Source of the DNA: Methanococcoides sp. LMO-2
GTDB lineage: Archaea; Halobacteriota; Methanosarcinia; Methanosarcinales; Methanosarcinaceae
NCBI RefSeq assembly: GCF_038432375.1
Contig: NZ_JBCAUS010000002.1
Span: 310,001-374,000, forward strand
DNA length: 64,000 nt
Direction: 5' to 3'
This document shows, in pieces, positions 62,760 to 64,000 of the stretch. Position 1 is the first letter of the stretch; every line of letters begins with the position of its first letter. Position numbers and translations under genes: made by a program. The notes beneath the pieces were generated by a model. That model saw only the letters and a list, made by a program, of their open reading frames with translations. It did no database searches and was not told where the DNA came from.

Positions 62760-63443
62760 TCAACCGAACATCTCATTCACAGCTTCCACAAGGTCGTGGA
62801 GTCTTTCTACAGGAATTCCAAGGATCATCTCATCGTCAGCAATGTTTGCGAATTTCCTGCTTCCACCGCATCCGACGGTTACACTGATCTTACCTTCCTT
62901 GTATGGGAGTGCAACGCCATCGGCACAGACACTCTGGATTCCTGCAAAGCTTGCATCGACCCTTCCACCGAACTTGTAGAGAAGTGCCTGGGAAAGCTGC
63001 ATGACCTGTTTTGGTGACGTTACGATAACGACAACATCAGGGATGAATGTTGCATTTTCAAGTGGTCCGTAAACAACTGCTTTTGTAGCTCCGGGTGCTA
63101 CTTTTGTGACCTTTTCCATTGTTCTTCTTGCAGCATTGATAGTACTGAAGCGCTTGAGGTTGTAGTAGGTGTCACCTGTAGCCAGTTTGTGTGGCATTTC
63201 CTGCAATCCCATTACAGAAGATCCACCCTTACACATCTGGTCATCTGCTAAGGCATAGAACTGCTTTCCGGTCTTCCTGACATTATCGACCATCTGGCAG
63301 TGCCTGGTGCTCTCATCAATTCTTTCAATGCCCTCCGGGATGTCATGTCCTTCAGGGATAAGTGAGACCGCAACAGGTTTTGTCTTAAGGTTTAACTTCT
63401 CGGTAAGCTGTTTTCCAAATTCGTTTATTTCCTTGATATCCAT
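62760..63443 (-). CDS. DUF169 family protein, copy 1
   Basis: A 227-residue DUF169 protein, a family frequent in methanogens with several copies per genome. Cys residues in RHCQMVDNV, DQMCKGGS, SVCADGVALPY and TVGCGGSRKF are conserved in this family as far as remembered, and could bind a metal or cofactor. Function unknown. ATG 63443 follows GAGTGATCA; a GTG nine bases upstream is the alternative. A second copy follows 239 bases upstream on the same strand. Confidence 0.85.
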   Translation of the reverse strand: MDIKEINEFGKQLTEKLNLKTKPVAVSLIPEGHDIPEGIERIDESTRHCQMVDNVRKTGKQFYALADDQMCKGGSSVMGLQEMPHKLATGDTYYNLKRFSTINAARRTMEKVTKVAPGATKAVVYGPLENATFIPDVVVIVTSPKQVMQLSQALLYKFGGRVDASFAGIQSVCADGVALPYKEGKISVTVGCGGSRKFANIADDEMILGIPVERLHDLVEAVNEMFG

Positions 63444-63681
63444 ATTGATCACTCTGTGTTATGTAAGGTAAAATTTGTTCAGTTTAGAATTATTTGTTAA
63501 CAGTGTTGTAGCTACTGTTTATAACGGTTTGTTTCGGTTGTGTTATAAATGTACACAACTGATTTTATATAAGTTTTACCACTCGTTATCAAGAAAAAAA
63601 GCTTTAGCTACTTTCAGATGCCTCAAAATGAAAATTGATATAAAAAGGAAAAGAAAAAAGAAAAGAACAGGATCAAACCGT

Positions 63682-64000
63682 TTATGATCTCATCCAGTCG
63701 TTCCATGCACCTGCTTTTTCAGCAAGTATGTTGGTGATGTCCTCAAGCTGTTCTTCTGGGATACCAACGACCATTTCGTCGTCCTTGAGTCCTGCGTTCT
63801 TGGCAGCACCGTCACATCCGATAGAAATGTTTACTTCACCGGTGGTGTAAGGTGAGCCGGTAGCATCTGCACAGGTGGACTGGATACCTGCAAAGTTTGC
63901 GTTCATACGGCCTCCGCGCCTGTAGATAACGGAATGTGCGATCCTCCTTGCCACAAGTGTGTTACCGATCACTATAATGACATCCGGTTTTGCTGGTGTC
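63682..64000 (-). CDS. DUF169 family protein, copy 2 (cut by window end)
   Basis: The C-terminal 105 codons of a second DUF169 protein; the gene continues past the window. The readable part (PAKPDVIIVIGNTLVARR, STCADATGSPY, SIGCDGAAKNAGL, DDEMVVGIPEEQL) aligns with copy 1 (SVCADGVALPY, TVGCGGSRKFANI, DDEMILGIPVERL), so the two are tandem duplicates. The 239-base gap between them is AT-rich and shows no gene. Confidence 0.85.
   Translation of the reverse strand, partial: TPAKPDVIIVIGNTLVARRIAHSVIYRRGGRMNANFAGIQSTCADATGSPYTTGEVNISIGCDGAAKNAGLKDDEMVVGIPEEQLEDITNILAEKAGAWNDWMRS

Overview
The window reads as chromosomal DNA of a methylotrophic, probably marine or cold-adapted methanogen of the Methanosarcinaceae, most like Methanococcoides or Methanolobus. 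The signs are a MtaA/MtbA-type methylcobamide:CoM methyltransferase, DUF2115, DUF2551 and DUF169 proteins, aIF1A, an archaeal SufBC pair, a TRAM-domain RNA-binding protein, Isf-like flavoprotein, multiheme cytochrome c, TrmB regulator, TATA-box promoters, and very AT-rich spacers around moderate-GC genes. The genus is inference; no rRNA is present.

Layout. 0-14 kb: end of a cut gene, a nine-heme cytochrome c divergent from a Gate-domain membrane protein, a DUF4097 lipoprotein, a Prx6-type peroxiredoxin, transporters (EamA, SulP), pirin and a ferredoxin-nitroreductase, a methyltransferase of methanogenesis, a MerR/GyrI regulator, and a cupredoxin lipoprotein with a decayed copy next to it. 14-22 kb: two tandem encapsulin-type mini-ferritins, an Rsm22-family Fe-S methyltransferase, an unknown 201-residue protein, a FecBCD-type iron/cobalamin importer, MarC and CorA. 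23-31 kb: a MacB-like ABC system with two paralogous permeases and an exported NEW3-like protein, then SMR, Isf-like flavoprotein, Bcp and MFS genes. 31-39 kb: envelope proteins, an Hsp20-like protein, and a redox cluster (DUF3179, CcdA, TlpA-like, YyaL-type). 39-42 kb: a polar amino-acid ABC importer and an orphan glycine-betaine-type binding lipoprotein. 42.1-44.2 kb: a 2-kb AT-rich gene desert holding a cluster of strong hairpins that looks like one or two unannotated RNAs. 44-49 kb: three small DNA-binding-type proteins, tRNA-Gln(CUG), small proteins, TRAM protein and aIF1A. 49-55 kb: sufCB and a complete OpuC-type osmoprotectant importer facing a TrmB regulator. 55-64 kb: a methyltransferase, a decayed toxin/barstar pair and a truncated DJ-1 gene flanking an amino-acid permease, a VOC protein, a 50-residue zinc ribbon, an MrfA-like helicase fused to TPRs, and tandem DUF169 genes.

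How it works together: much of the window handles iron, sulfur, redox stress and osmolytes. A 15-bp near-palindrome (GTTAA-N5-TTAAC type) recurs upstream of the peroxiredoxin, the iron-type ABC importer and sufCB, which suggests a common iron or oxidative-stress regulator. The best candidates for something undescribed are the structured RNA locus in the gene desert, this shared operator, and the orphan encapsulin-type ferritin pair that has no shell gene beside it.
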